This document shows positions 1-8,869 of a stretch of 64,000 nt of DNA, piece by piece. The DNA comes from Streptomyces albospinus. Its GTDB lineage: Bacteria > Actinomycetota > Actinomycetes > Streptomycetales > Streptomycetaceae. Both the position numbers and the translations under genes were made by a program. Positions within the stretch are counted from its first letter, which is position 1; every line of letters begins with the position of its first letter. Under the pieces are notes generated by a model. That model made no database searches, was not told the origin of the DNA, and saw only the letters and a list, made by a program, of their open reading frames with translations. Location of the stretch: assembly GCF_014648695.1 (NCBI RefSeq), contig NZ_BMRP01000013.1, positions 31,171 through 95,170 of the forward strand, read 5' to 3'.

Positions 1-71
1 CAGGACCTTCCTGGGGGTCTTGGCGGGCACGGGGGTTCCATCCGGTGGGGCGGGACGGCCGGGCGGCATGG

Positions 72-1310
72 TCACCGGCCCGCCCGACGTCGCAGCGCCG
101 GGCCCATCGCCAACTGGCACAGCGCCGCCAGCAGGCACAGCGCCGTGCAGCTCAGCCAGAGGGTGGTGGTGCCGGTGACCAGCAGCCGGGTGCCGGCGAC
201 CGGGGCGATCAGGAAGCCGGTGCCCCAGGCCATCCCGATCAGCCCGTTGTACCGGCCGCGCAGCGCGGCCGGCGCGAGGTCGGCGACCACGGCCGCGGTG
301 ACCGCGAAGACCAGGATCTCGCCGAGCGTCGACACCGCGACCGCGATGCCGTAGACCACCGCGGCGTGTGCCGTGGCGGCCACCGCGTTGCCGGCGGCGG
401 CGACGGCGAAGCCGGTGGCCAGCACCCGGCTCTTGTCGAGGTCCGCGAGCCGGTGGCCGATCAGCGGTTGCACCGCGATGACGACGATGCCGTTGACGCC
501 CATGACCATGCCGTAGGCGTCGCTGGACATCGCGGTGCTCTTCATCGCCAGCGGCAGGGTGGTGAACGCCTGCTGGAAGACGACGGCATAGACCACGATG
601 ATCCCGGAGAACGCGACCATCGCCCGGTCCCGTACGACGGTGCCGAAGCCGCCGGCGGTGCGCCCCCGGCCGGCCGGACGGGTCTCCGGGACGGCCAGCC
701 ACACCAGCACCCCGAAGACCGTGCAGGCCCCCGCGTCCAGCCAGAACAGCAACTGGTAGCCGTGGCCGGCGAGATAGCCGCCGAGCACCATGGCGACCGA
801 GAAGCCGAGGTTGATCGCCCACAGCAGCAGCCCGAACGCGCGCGTGCGGTCCGCGGCGGGCACCGCGTCGGCGACCAGGGCCTGGGCGGCGGGCCGGAAC
901 AGGTCGAGGGTGATGCCGAGGGCGAAGCAGGCCGGGATAAGCACCGCAAGGGTCCGGGCGTGCCCGAGGACGAGCAGCGTGGCCCCGTTCGCCAGCATCC
1001 CGCCGGTCAGCGCCACCCGGCGGCCGAAGCGGTCGGCGAGGAACCCGCCGAGCGGCTGGGAGATCACCGAGCCGACGCCGCCGACCGCGAGGACGACGCC
1101 GGTGGTGGCGATCGGGACGTGCCGGACGCCGGTCAGATAGAGGCTCAGGAACGGATTGACCATCGCTCCGAGGCGGTTGACCAGCGATCCGCCCCACAAC
1201 ACCCAGAAGGCGCCCGGCAGTCCGCCCGCCCGCACCCGGACGAACGCCCGCAGCCGGCCTTCCCGGGCGATCCCGCCGGCCGCCGGGCCGGGCTCGTCGA
1301 GTCGGCTCAC
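72..1310 (-). CDS. MFS exporter of the biosynthetic cluster
   Basis: A 412-residue membrane protein with about twelve hydrophobic segments and the usual length of a major facilitator drug exporter. The loop following the second helix has the basic, glycine-containing pattern (DRFGRR) typical of MFS motif A at about residues 89-94. The GTG start at 1310 overlaps the TGA of the upstream adenylation gene in a GTGA arrangement, so the two are translationally coupled. From its place at the edge of the cluster I infer that it exports the product and may give self-resistance; substrate unknown. It could instead be an unrelated sugar or amino-acid MFS protein, but the stop-start overlap with a biosynthetic gene argues against that. 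Confidence 0.85.
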   Translation of the reverse strand: MSRLDEPGPAAGGIAREGRLRAFVRVRAGGLPGAFWVLWGGSLVNRLGAMVNPFLSLYLTGVRHVPIATTGVVLAVGGVGSVISQPLGGFLADRFGRRVALTGGMLANGATLLVLGHARTLAVLIPACFALGITLDLFRPAAQALVADAVPAADRTRAFGLLLWAINLGFSVAMVLGGYLAGHGYQLLFWLDAGACTVFGVLVWLAVPETRPAGRGRTAGGFGTVVRDRAMVAFSGIIVVYAVVFQQAFTTLPLAMKSTAMSSDAYGMVMGVNGIVVIAVQPLIGHRLADLDKSRVLATGFAVAAAGNAVAATAHAAVVYGIAVAVSTLGEILVFAVTAAVVADLAPAALRGRYNGLIGMAWGTGFLIAPVAGTRLLVTGTTTLWLSCTALCLLAALCQLAMGPALRRRAGR

Positions 1311-2932
1311 CGGGCGCTCCCGGCGGCGCCCGCCGCGGCCGGTTCCGCCCCCGCCGCCAGCGCCGCCCGGTCGACCTTGCCGTTCGCGGTCGTGGGCAGC
1401 CGGTCCAGCAGCCGGATCTCCTGGGGAACCATGTACGGGGGCAGCGTCTGCGCGCAGAACTCACGGAGCGCGCCCGCGTCACCGAGGTCGCCACCGGCGG
1501 CCGGCACGACGAAGGCGGCCAGCCGCTGACCGCCGCCGGGCAGCGGCAGCGGTATCGCGGTGGCCGCGGTGGCGCCCGGATGCTCCGTCAACCGCCGTTC
1601 CACCTCGGCCAGTTCGACGCGGTTGCCGTTGATCTGCACCTGGGAATCGATGCGCCCGGCGAAGTAGAACTCGCCGTCCGGGCCGCGCAGGGCCAGGTCC
1701 CCGGTCCGCAGGACGTACTGGCCGGACTGCGGGCACAGCGGGTCGGGGACCAGCGTCGCGCGGGTGGCCTCGCGGTCGTCCCAGTAGCCGGAGAACAGCG
1801 CCGGGCTGCGCAGATGGATCTCGCCGACGACACCGGGTGCGTCGATGACCGCGCCCGTCCCGTCGACGAGGAGCATCTCGGCGCCGGGGTGGGCGGTGCC
1901 GATGGAGAGCCGCTCGATGGACTCGGGCAGCGGGCTCGGCACGTCCTCGAAGGAGCAGGCCATGGATTCGGTGGCGCCGTAGCAGTTGACGATCCGGGCC
2001 GCGGGCAACAGCTCCTGGAGGCGGCGGAGTTCGGGCAGCGGGAACTCCTCGCCGCAGAAGAGGACGCCGCGCAGCCGGTCGAGCGCGGCCAGCCGCCGCG
2101 GTTCATGGCGCAGCACCTGCCGCCAGATCGACGGGACGCCGTTGACCTGCGTGGCCCCGGTCTCGCGCAGCACCCGCAGCAGATGCCGCGGCCAGCGCAC
2201 CAGCGGCGGCGGGACGGGCACCACGGACGCGCCGCTGCCCAGCGCCAGCCCGATGTTGAGGAGCGAGAAGTCGAACTGGAGCGGCGAGGTGCTGGCGATC
2301 CGGTCCTCGGGGCCGGCGATCCGGTGCGCCAGCATGCCCCGGTAGAAGGCGACCACCGCGCGATGGCTCATCACCACGCCCTTGGGCCGCCCTGTGGTGC
2401 CGGAGGTGAAGATGATGTACGCCGGGTCGGTGACACAGGGCGTACCGCGCCGGGGCGGGCGGCGCACCGGGGCGCGGTCGACGGTCAGCCCGTCCGGACC
2501 GAACCGCGCGGTCCCCACGGGCGGCCGGACGTCCGTTCGCTGACCCGTCAACTCCTGGAGATGCAGGGCTGGTCGGACGGTTTCGGCGATGGATTCCAGG
2601 CGCCGGTACGGGGTTTCCGGGCTCACCGGGACGAAGGTGAGGCCGGCCCGCGAACAGGCGAGCAGCATCGCGATGGCCGGGGCGGTGGTGTCCGCCTCCA
2701 GGATGACCCGGGCGCCGGGTTCGATGCCCAGCGCGTGCAGCCCGGCGGCGTATTCGCCTACCAGGGCGGTGAGTTCGGCATAGGTCGTCACGGCGGTGTG
2801 GCCGGCCTGCGGCGATTCGATGACGGCGGGGGCGCCGGGGGAGTGCCGTGCCGGGTCGAGCAGGAAGTCGTGCAGGAAGTCATGGCGGACGCCCCCGGCG
2901 GTGTCGGCGGGGGTGGGCTGCTGCTGACTCAC
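1307..2932 (-). CDS. Stand-alone amino-acid adenylation enzyme (ANL superfamily)
   Basis: A 541-residue AMP-binding enzyme that should activate an amino acid as its adenylate, then load it on a carrier or hand it to a ligase. Seen directly: the P-loop-like core FTSGTTGRPKG, the aromatic-acid pocket start FDFS, the YGATES motif, the GRIDSQVQINGNRVEL hinge and the catalytic lysine motif TANGKVDR close to the C terminus. The aspartate of FDFS is at the position that holds the alpha-amino group in NRPS adenylation domains, so an alpha-amino acid is the probable substrate. No carrier domain is attached. I chose the GTG at 2932 because AAGGGGG lies just upstream; the frame stays open for 156 codons further upstream, but there it overlaps the promoter region and the divergent gene. 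It is the first gene of a leftward pair with the MFS exporter. Confidence 0.88.
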   Translation of the reverse strand: MSQQQPTPADTAGGVRHDFLHDFLLDPARHSPGAPAVIESPQAGHTAVTTYAELTALVGEYAAGLHALGIEPGARVILEADTTAPAIAMLLACSRAGLTFVPVSPETPYRRLESIAETVRPALHLQELTGQRTDVRPPVGTARFGPDGLTVDRAPVRRPPRRGTPCVTDPAYIIFTSGTTGRPKGVVMSHRAVVAFYRGMLAHRIAGPEDRIASTSPLQFDFSLLNIGLALGSGASVVPVPPPLVRWPRHLLRVLRETGATQVNGVPSIWRQVLRHEPRRLAALDRLRGVLFCGEEFPLPELRRLQELLPAARIVNCYGATESMACSFEDVPSPLPESIERLSIGTAHPGAEMLLVDGTGAVIDAPGVVGEIHLRSPALFSGYWDDREATRATLVPDPLCPQSGQYVLRTGDLALRGPDGEFYFAGRIDSQVQINGNRVELAEVERRLTEHPGATAATAIPLPLPGGGQRLAAFVVPAAGGDLGDAGALREFCAQTLPPYMVPQEIRLLDRLPTTANGKVDRAALAAGAEPAAAGAAGSAR

Positions 2933-3229
2933 GTTGCGGAGCCCCCTTGTGGCGTTCGAGAACGGAGAGGTGGGGCGGAAACGGATAGAGCTCGATGAAC
3001 GTGGTGAAAGGTGGGAAGCGCGGAGGAAAGCTGCCTCGATGTTCCAGAATCTGGAAATGTGATTCCGGGAAGTGGCAATCAGGCTCTCATGTTCGCGACG
3101 GCGCCGACATGTGAGGTAGATCACTTCGCTACTTCGGCAGCTCCTTGCGGCGGTCAACGGATTGTGGCAGCGTCGGCCTCGCATGGAATTTATCTTCCGC
3201 ATCATGAAAATGCGACTTGGGGGAGTTGT
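2933..3229. promoter_or_regulatory. Divergent promoter region of the biosynthetic cluster
   Basis: This 297-bp gap separates the leftward adenylation gene from the rightward condensation-domain operon. It is clearly less GC-rich than its surroundings, especially at 3040-3220, as expected for two back-to-back promoters. The sequence ends with a GGGGGAG ribosome-binding site before the ATG at 3230. I could not pick out convincing -35/-10 boxes or an operator. Both halves of the cluster must be controlled from here because the genes on each side are tightly packed. Confidence 0.5.
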
Positions 3230-4486
3230 ATGTCCGAGGCAGGACCGCTTTCGCTGGGCCAGCTCTCGGTGTGGCACGACATCCGAGGCCTGCCGGCCGC
3301 CCGCCGGCACGAGCCGAACAACGCGGCGGCCTGGCCGCTGCCGCCCGGAGTGACCGTGGAGCAGGCCCGTACGGCGCTGCGCGCGATCGTCACCCGGCAC
3401 CCGTCACTGCGGACCCGCTACGACGTCCACGACGCCGACGCCCCGCGCCAGTTGCCGCCCGACGTGCACCTCGACGACCACCTGCCGGTCGTCGAGGGCG
3501 ACGGCACCGGACCCGACGAGCTCGCCGCGCAACTGGCCGCCGAGCCCTTCGACCTGGGCCGGCAGCACGGCTGGCGGGCCCGTTTACTGGCCCGCCGGGG
3601 CACCGCCTCCCACCTGCTGTTCGTCAAGCACCACATCGCCGCGGACGCCTGGGCCCAGGAACTCCTCCACCAGGAATTCCGCCGGGCGCTCACCGACCCG
3701 GCGGGACTGGGCGACACCCCGCCCGGCCCCGCCGACCTCGCCGCCGAACAGCACACCCCCGCCGGGCTCCGGCGCCGGGCACAGGCCCTCGACCACTGGG
3801 CCCAACTCCTGGACCGCGCCCCGTCCGTGGGCCTGCCGCGCGGTGCCGCCACCGAAGGCCGGGCCGTCCAGGGCACGTTGCACTCCGCGCCCGCCCGCCC
3901 GGCCGCGCACGCCGTCGCCGAACGCGCCAGGGTCTCCGTCTCCAGCGTCGTCCTCGCGGCCTACGTCCGCAGTGTGGCCCGGATGTGCGGCGCGGACGCG
4001 CTGCTGGTGCAGCTGATGAGCGCCAACCGCTTCGCCGGCCGCTGGCGGAACGTGGTGACCTCGATGAACCAGTGGGTCCCGGTGCTGATCGAACACGCCC
4101 GCGGCGACGATCTGGTCGAGCTGGCCGACGCCGTCCACTGGAGCGGCCTCGGCGCATTCCGGCACGGTATGCACGACGTCACCGCCGTCGCCGCGCTCCG
4201 CGCCCGTATGCCCGCGGCACCCGAACCGGCCTGCGCCTTCAACTACGTCGCGGTACCGGAGGGTTCGGCCCCCGATGCGCCGGTCGGGCCGGCCTGTGCC
4301 GGTGTGCCCGCCCTGACCTGGGAGGAACCCTTCACCACCATCGGCCCGCGCTGTTACGCCCGCGTGCTGGAGACCGAACGCGCGCTGTCCATCCGGCTGA
4401 CCGCCAAGGACCTCGGCCGCGACGAGTGCGCCGAACTGCTCCGGGGCACGCACGAGGCCCTGCTGACCGCCGCCCGCGGGAACTGA
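3230..4486 (+). CDS. Free-standing NRPS condensation domain with a TTA codon
   Basis: A 418-residue protein the size of a single NRPS condensation domain. Near the N terminus LSLGQLSVW matches the C1 core, and HHIAADAW at residues 134-141 carries the catalytic HHxxxD motif intact. No adenylation or carrier domain is attached. Such discrete domains condense a carrier-bound acyl group with an amine, which may be free or carrier-bound. The ATG at 3230 is preceded by GGGGGAG and is preferred to in-frame starts further upstream in the promoter. Codon 119 (3584-3586) is TTA, rare in Streptomyces, so full translation should depend on the bldA tRNA. It opens the rightward operon, followed after 222 bp by the ATP-grasp gene. 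Confidence 0.88.
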   Translation: MSEAGPLSLGQLSVWHDIRGLPAARRHEPNNAAAWPLPPGVTVEQARTALRAIVTRHPSLRTRYDVHDADAPRQLPPDVHLDDHLPVVEGDGTGPDELAAQLAAEPFDLGRQHGWRARLLARRGTASHLLFVKHHIAADAWAQELLHQEFRRALTDPAGLGDTPPGPADLAAEQHTPAGLRRRAQALDHWAQLLDRAPSVGLPRGAATEGRAVQGTLHSAPARPAAHAVAERARVSVSSVVLAAYVRSVARMCGADALLVQLMSANRFAGRWRNVVTSMNQWVPVLIEHARGDDLVELADAVHWSGLGAFRHGMHDVTAVAALRARMPAAPEPACAFNYVAVPEGSAPDAPVGPACAGVPALTWEEPFTTIGPRCYARVLETERALSIRLTAKDLGRDECAELLRGTHEALLTAARGN

Positions 4487-4708
4487 CCGGCGGCGGCCCG
4501 GACCGCGGGAACCCGGTACGCACCTGCCCCCGAACGTCTCCCACACCCTTTCCGTCACGGTGGGTCGGCCGGGCGTGCGGAGTTCACCCCACCGCCACCG
4601 CGCCCTCTTCCGGCGCCCGCTCACCGGTGCCCGGCCTGCCGCCCGCACACCGCCACCCGCCCCGGCCCCCTGCATCCCCGTGCCCGACCGTGCCCCAGGA
4701 GCTCTCCG
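4487..4708. other. Intergenic gap inside the operon
   Basis: A 222-bp non-coding stretch between the condensation gene and the ATP-grasp gene, the longest gap in the rightward operon. It is rich in C on the coding strand and has no convincing hairpin terminator. It could hold a secondary promoter or the leader of the downstream genes. AGGAG at 4697-4701 is the ribosome-binding site of the next gene. Confidence 0.4.
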
Positions 4709-7141
4709 GTGCCCGAACACGTGATCATCATCCACCGCTGGACCGACCGATACGCCGACTACGCCGCCTACCTCGACCACTGCGCGCACCGCGTCAGCTA
4801 CGTCACCACCGAACGCGCCGCCCGCCACCTGCCGGCCGAACAGGCCGCCGGCGTACGGATCGTGGACAGCACGGAGAACGGGAAGGCGGTCCGCGAGGCG
4901 ATCGACGCGCTGGTGGCACGGGCCGGGCCGGTGACCCGGATCGTCGCGCTCCAGGAGACCGATCTCGACCTGGCGGCCGACCTGCGCGGCGAGTTCGGCC
5001 TGCCCGGTCAGCGCGGCGCCGACCTGGAACCGCTGCGCGACAAACTCCTGATGGCCCGCCGGCTGGCCGCCGCGGGCATCGCCGTACCGCCCACCGCCGA
5101 CGCTCCCGACCGCGCCGCGGTGGCCGCCTTCGCCGCCCGGCACGGCTGGCCGGTGCTGCTCAAACCGCGGCGCGGCACCGCCAGCGCCGGGATCACCCGG
5201 CTGGACTCCGCCGACCGACTGGCCGCCCACGACGTCCCGCGCGACGACCGCATGCTGGTCCAGCCGTGGCTGCCGGACCGGGTGCTGCACGTGGACGGCG
5301 TCTTCACCGGCGGCGGCCTCGGCGCCTGGCGGGCCGCCCGCTATCTGACGACCTGCCTGGAGTTCACCACCGGCACCGCACTCGCCTCGGTCGAGATCGA
5401 CGACCCGCAACTCCTCGCCCGTATCGAGGAGATCACCGCTGCCACGGCCGGCGCGCTGTTCACCGGCCCCTCCGTCTTCCACCTGGAGCTCTTCGAGAGC
5501 GATCGCGGCGCGCTGACGGTTCTGGAGATCGGGGCGCGGCCGGGCGGCGCCGAAGTGCCCTTCGTCTGGCGGGAGGTGCACGGCATCGACCTGATGGCGG
5601 CGGCCTTCGCCCACCAGGCGGGCACGGACGACCGCTCCGCCCGGCCCGCTCCGGCCGGTGACGGCGTCGCGGGCTGGCTGCTGGTGCCGCCGTCGGTGCC
5701 GACGCCCTGCCGTGTGCGGGCGCAGCCGGCGTACCCGGAGGACGGTCCGTACGCCCAAGTCCTGCCGGACATCGGCGCGTTGCTGACCGGTGGTGGCTAC
5801 GAGCACGCCGGGGCCCGGTTCCGTTTCCGTGGCGGCAGCAGCGCGGAGGTGACCGCCGCCATCCGCCGTACGATGCGCGACGCCGCCCTGGACTGCACGC
5901 CCGTCGACCCCGGAGAGCCCCCACAGCTCGTCGTCATCGGCTGCGGCAATCCGCCCTACCGCAGGTACGCGCTGCGCACCGTCGCCGAACGCGCCCGCAC
6001 CGCCCTCGTCCAGTCCGCGGACATCGACTGGCAACGGAGCTACGTCGCCGACCGGTTCCGGGCCGCGGACACCGCCGACCCCGCCGCCACCACCCGGGCC
6101 GTCGCCGCGCTGCTGGCCGCGCACCCCGGCCCCGGAGCCGTACTGACCTGGGACGAGGCGCTGCTGGAGACCACCGCGGAGGTCGCCCGCCGGCTGCATC
6201 TGCCGCACATGAGCCCGGAGGCGGTCCGCCGCTGCCGCGACAAGCTCACCACCCGCCGGCTGCTGGCCGCCGCGGGCGTACCGTCCGCCCGTTTCCGCCA
6301 CGCGCACAGCGGCGCACAGGCACAGGAAGCCGCACAGGAACTCGGGCTCCCGGTCGTGGTCAAACCGCGCGCCCTGGCCGGCAGCATCGGTGTCACCCTC
6401 GCCGCCGACCCCGGCGCGGTCGCCCGCGCCTACGAGCAGGCGGCGTCCTCCGCCTTCCCCGGACTCGGCGCACTGGACGGGGTGATCGTGGAGGAATACC
6501 TGTCCGGGCCGGAGATCAGCGTGGACTGCGCGGTCGCCGACGGAGCGGTACGGATCGTGAACGTGGCGCGCAAACGCCTGGGATTCGCCCCGTACTTCGA
6601 GGAGACCGGCCATCTCGTCGCCCCCTGGCGGCACGAGCCCTGGGCCGACGAGATCCAGGCCGTGGTCGCCGAGGCGCACACCGTCCTCGGCATCCGCACC
6701 GGCCTCACCCATACCGAACTGCGCCTGACCGCCACCGGACCGCGCATCGTCGAGGTCAACGGGCGCCTCGGCGGCGACTTCATCCCGCTTCTCGGCACCC
6801 TCGCCACCGGCGTCGACCCGGTCGCCGCCGCCACCGACCTCGCGCTCGGCCGGACCCCCGGCCTCACCCCCACCCGCGACCGCTGCGCCGAGGTCCGCTT
6901 CCTCTACCCCGAGCACGACGGCACCGTGCGCTCCCTCGACGTGCGCGCCGCCGCCGCGGAGCCCGGCATCGCCGAAGCCGTCCCGCTCGCCGCTCCCGGC
7001 ACCGTGCTCCGGCTGCCCCCGCACGGCATCGTCCCGCGCCTCGCCGCCCTCCTGGCCGTCGGCCCGACCCCCGAGGACTGCGCGGCGGCACTCGACCGCG
7101 CCCGGCACGCCGTCCGGTACTCCCTCACCCCCCTCCGGTGA
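4709..7141 (+). CDS. Tandem (double) ATP-grasp ligase
   Basis: An 810-residue protein made of two ATP-grasp halves, about residues 1-405 and 406-810. Each half has a Rossmann-like pre-domain, an LRDKLLMARRLAAAG / CRDKLTTRRLLAAAG segment, an ATP-binding strand (VLLKPRRG and VVVKPRAL), an acidic metal strand (HLELFE and EEYLSG) and a carboxy-terminal catalytic glycine-rich loop (EIGARPGG and EVNGRLGGD). The ENxRxGGD-like loop of the second half is the carboxylate-amine ligase signature. The two halves are only distantly similar, so they probably have different substrates. ATP-grasp ligases make amide bonds through acyl phosphates, so this one protein could make two amide bonds without carriers. 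GTG start with AGGAG 8 bp upstream. Confidence 0.87.
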   Translation: MPEHVIIIHRWTDRYADYAAYLDHCAHRVSYVTTERAARHLPAEQAAGVRIVDSTENGKAVREAIDALVARAGPVTRIVALQETDLDLAADLRGEFGLPGQRGADLEPLRDKLLMARRLAAAGIAVPPTADAPDRAAVAAFAARHGWPVLLKPRRGTASAGITRLDSADRLAAHDVPRDDRMLVQPWLPDRVLHVDGVFTGGGLGAWRAARYLTTCLEFTTGTALASVEIDDPQLLARIEEITAATAGALFTGPSVFHLELFESDRGALTVLEIGARPGGAEVPFVWREVHGIDLMAAAFAHQAGTDDRSARPAPAGDGVAGWLLVPPSVPTPCRVRAQPAYPEDGPYAQVLPDIGALLTGGGYEHAGARFRFRGGSSAEVTAAIRRTMRDAALDCTPVDPGEPPQLVVIGCGNPPYRRYALRTVAERARTALVQSADIDWQRSYVADRFRAADTADPAATTRAVAALLAAHPGPGAVLTWDEALLETTAEVARRLHLPHMSPEAVRRCRDKLTTRRLLAAAGVPSARFRHAHSGAQAQEAAQELGLPVVVKPRALAGSIGVTLAADPGAVARAYEQAASSAFPGLGALDGVIVEEYLSGPEISVDCAVADGAVRIVNVARKRLGFAPYFEETGHLVAPWRHEPWADEIQAVVAEAHTVLGIRTGLTHTELRLTATGPRIVEVNGRLGGDFIPLLGTLATGVDPVAAATDLALGRTPGLTPTRDRCAEVRFLYPEHDGTVRSLDVRAAAAEPGIAEAVPLAAPGTVLRLPPHGIVPRLAALLAVGPTPEDCAAALDRARHAVRYSLTPLR

Positions 7142-7189
7142 CCCGGGGCCCGTCCCCGTACCACCGGCCTACGAAGAGAGATACGCGAT

Positions 7190-8869
7190 ATGTGGATCCT
7201 TGGCGTCAACGCACCGCCCGCCGGCTGGCACGACAGCGCCGCCTGCCTCGTCGACGAACACGGCGAGATCATCGCCTTCTCCGAGGAAGAGCGCTGCAAC
7301 CGCCACCGCCACTCCCTCTACCGCAAGCCCCACAGCGCCGCCCGCTACGTCCTCCACCAGGCCGGCATCTCCCCGGGCGACATCGACGTGGTCGCCCTCG
7401 GCTGGGACAGCGAACAGCTCTACCCGCGCCGCTTCGCCACCGACGCCGACTTCCTCGCCTACGCCGTCGGCCTGGACTTCGGCGACCGCACCCCCGAGGT
7501 CGTCCGCGTGCCCCACCACCAGGCGCACGCGGCCTCCTCCTTCTACGCCTCGCCGTTCACCAAGGCCGGCGTCCTGGTCGTCGACGGCCACGGCGAGAAC
7601 GAGTCCTCGACCATCTGGACCTACGAGGACGGCGCCGCGCCCCGCCGGGAACGCAGCTGGCCGCGCACCGCCTCCCTCGGCTATGCCTACGACGCCGCCT
7701 CCACCTGGCTCGGCTTCTCCTTCCTCAACGCCGGCAAGACCATGGGCCTGGCCGCCTACGGGCGCGCCGCCGGCATCGAGGTGGCACCCCTCGTCGACCT
7801 CGCCGCCGACGACTTCCGGCCGGCCGTCGCACCGCTCACCGAGAGCCGTGGGAGCGCCACCGCCGACGAGATCAGGGAGCAGTACGACACCGTCGTCGGC
7901 CGGTGGCGGGAGCGCTACTCCCGGATCGCCGGGGCCGACGGCCCGAGCGCGCCGGAGGACCGCCTCACCGACGACCCGAACGCCGTCCTCGTCGCCTACA
8001 CCGCCCAGCGCATCATCGAGGACACCGTCCGCCACCTCGCCTCGCTCACCCGCAAGGCGGCCGGCGTCGAGGAACTCTGCCTCAGCGGCGGCGTCGCCCT
8101 CAATTGCAGCACCAACGGCACCCTGCCCGGACCGCTCTACGTCCCGCCGGTGCCGCACGACGCCGGGGTCGCGCTCGGCGCCGCCTGGACCGTCCGCCCG
8201 CCCTGGCGGCACACCATCCCGCTCAGCCCCTACCTGGGCACCGACATCCACGGCCCCGACTACGCCGGGCGGCAGGCCGCGCTCGACACCTCGGACCTGA
8301 TCCGCACCGACCTGGACACCGACGACCTCACCGCCCTCCTCCTGGACGGCCGGGTCGGCGCGGTCGCCCAGGGCCGCGCCGAGGTCGGCCCGCGTGCGCT
8401 GTGCCGCCGCTCCATCATCGCCGTACCGGACACCGCGGGCGTCAACACGCGGGTCAACACCATCAAGAACCGCGAGCAGTGGCGCCCCTTCGCCGGCGTC
8501 ACCCGCCCCGACTACGGCGCCGAACTCTGGGAGCAGCAGGAGTACTTGAGCCGCTATATGCTCGGCGCCGCCAAGGCCACCGAACTGGGCCGCAGCGTCG
8601 CCCCCGGCGTCGTGCACATCGACGGCACCACCCGCCCGCAGGTCCTGCACGGCGACGAGGCCCCGGCCGTCGGCGCCGCCCTGGACGCCCTCCGGAAGCA
8701 GGGCGCACCACCGGTGCTGCTCAACACGTCCTTCAACGACAAGGGCGAACCCATCGTCAACACCGCCGCCGACGCGCTCACCGCCTTCCGCGCCATGGAC
8801 CTGGACTTCCTCGTCCTCGGGGACGACCTCTACCGCAAGACCGACCGGAGCGGAGGTGCGCACCGGTGA
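7190..8869 (+). CDS. NodU/TobZ-family carbamoyltransferase
   Basis: A 559-residue carbamoyltransferase. The N-terminal half starts with WILGVN and contains HHQAHAASSFYAS and VVDGHGENES, the conserved blocks of the Kae1-like carbamoyl-adenylate site. The C-terminal half has RAEVGPRAL and NTSFNDKGEPIV, typical of the NodU/TobZ C-terminal domain. In characterised members carbamoyl phosphate and ATP give carbamoyl-AMP, and the carbamoyl group is passed to a hydroxyl group of a sugar or polyketide. Length is normal for the family. Start ATG follows GAAGAGAG. The next gene begins in a GTGA overlap with the stop. The acceptor here is unknown; a hydroxylated or amino side chain of the cluster product is an inference. 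Confidence 0.9.
   Translation: MWILGVNAPPAGWHDSAACLVDEHGEIIAFSEEERCNRHRHSLYRKPHSAARYVLHQAGISPGDIDVVALGWDSEQLYPRRFATDADFLAYAVGLDFGDRTPEVVRVPHHQAHAASSFYASPFTKAGVLVVDGHGENESSTIWTYEDGAAPRRERSWPRTASLGYAYDAASTWLGFSFLNAGKTMGLAAYGRAAGIEVAPLVDLAADDFRPAVAPLTESRGSATADEIREQYDTVVGRWRERYSRIAGADGPSAPEDRLTDDPNAVLVAYTAQRIIEDTVRHLASLTRKAAGVEELCLSGGVALNCSTNGTLPGPLYVPPVPHDAGVALGAAWTVRPPWRHTIPLSPYLGTDIHGPDYAGRQAALDTSDLIRTDLDTDDLTALLLDGRVGAVAQGRAEVGPRALCRRSIIAVPDTAGVNTRVNTIKNREQWRPFAGVTRPDYGAELWEQQEYLSRYMLGAAKATELGRSVAPGVVHIDGTTRPQVLHGDEAPAVGAALDALRKQGAPPVLLNTSFNDKGEPIVNTAADALTAFRAMDLDFLVLGDDLYRKTDRSGGAHR

Noticed and set aside
3584..7108. Very long open frame antisense to the condensation and ATP-grasp genes
   Set aside because: It has the Gly/Arg/Asp-rich composition of a shadow frame in GC-rich DNA, no domain features, and covers two well-supported genes.
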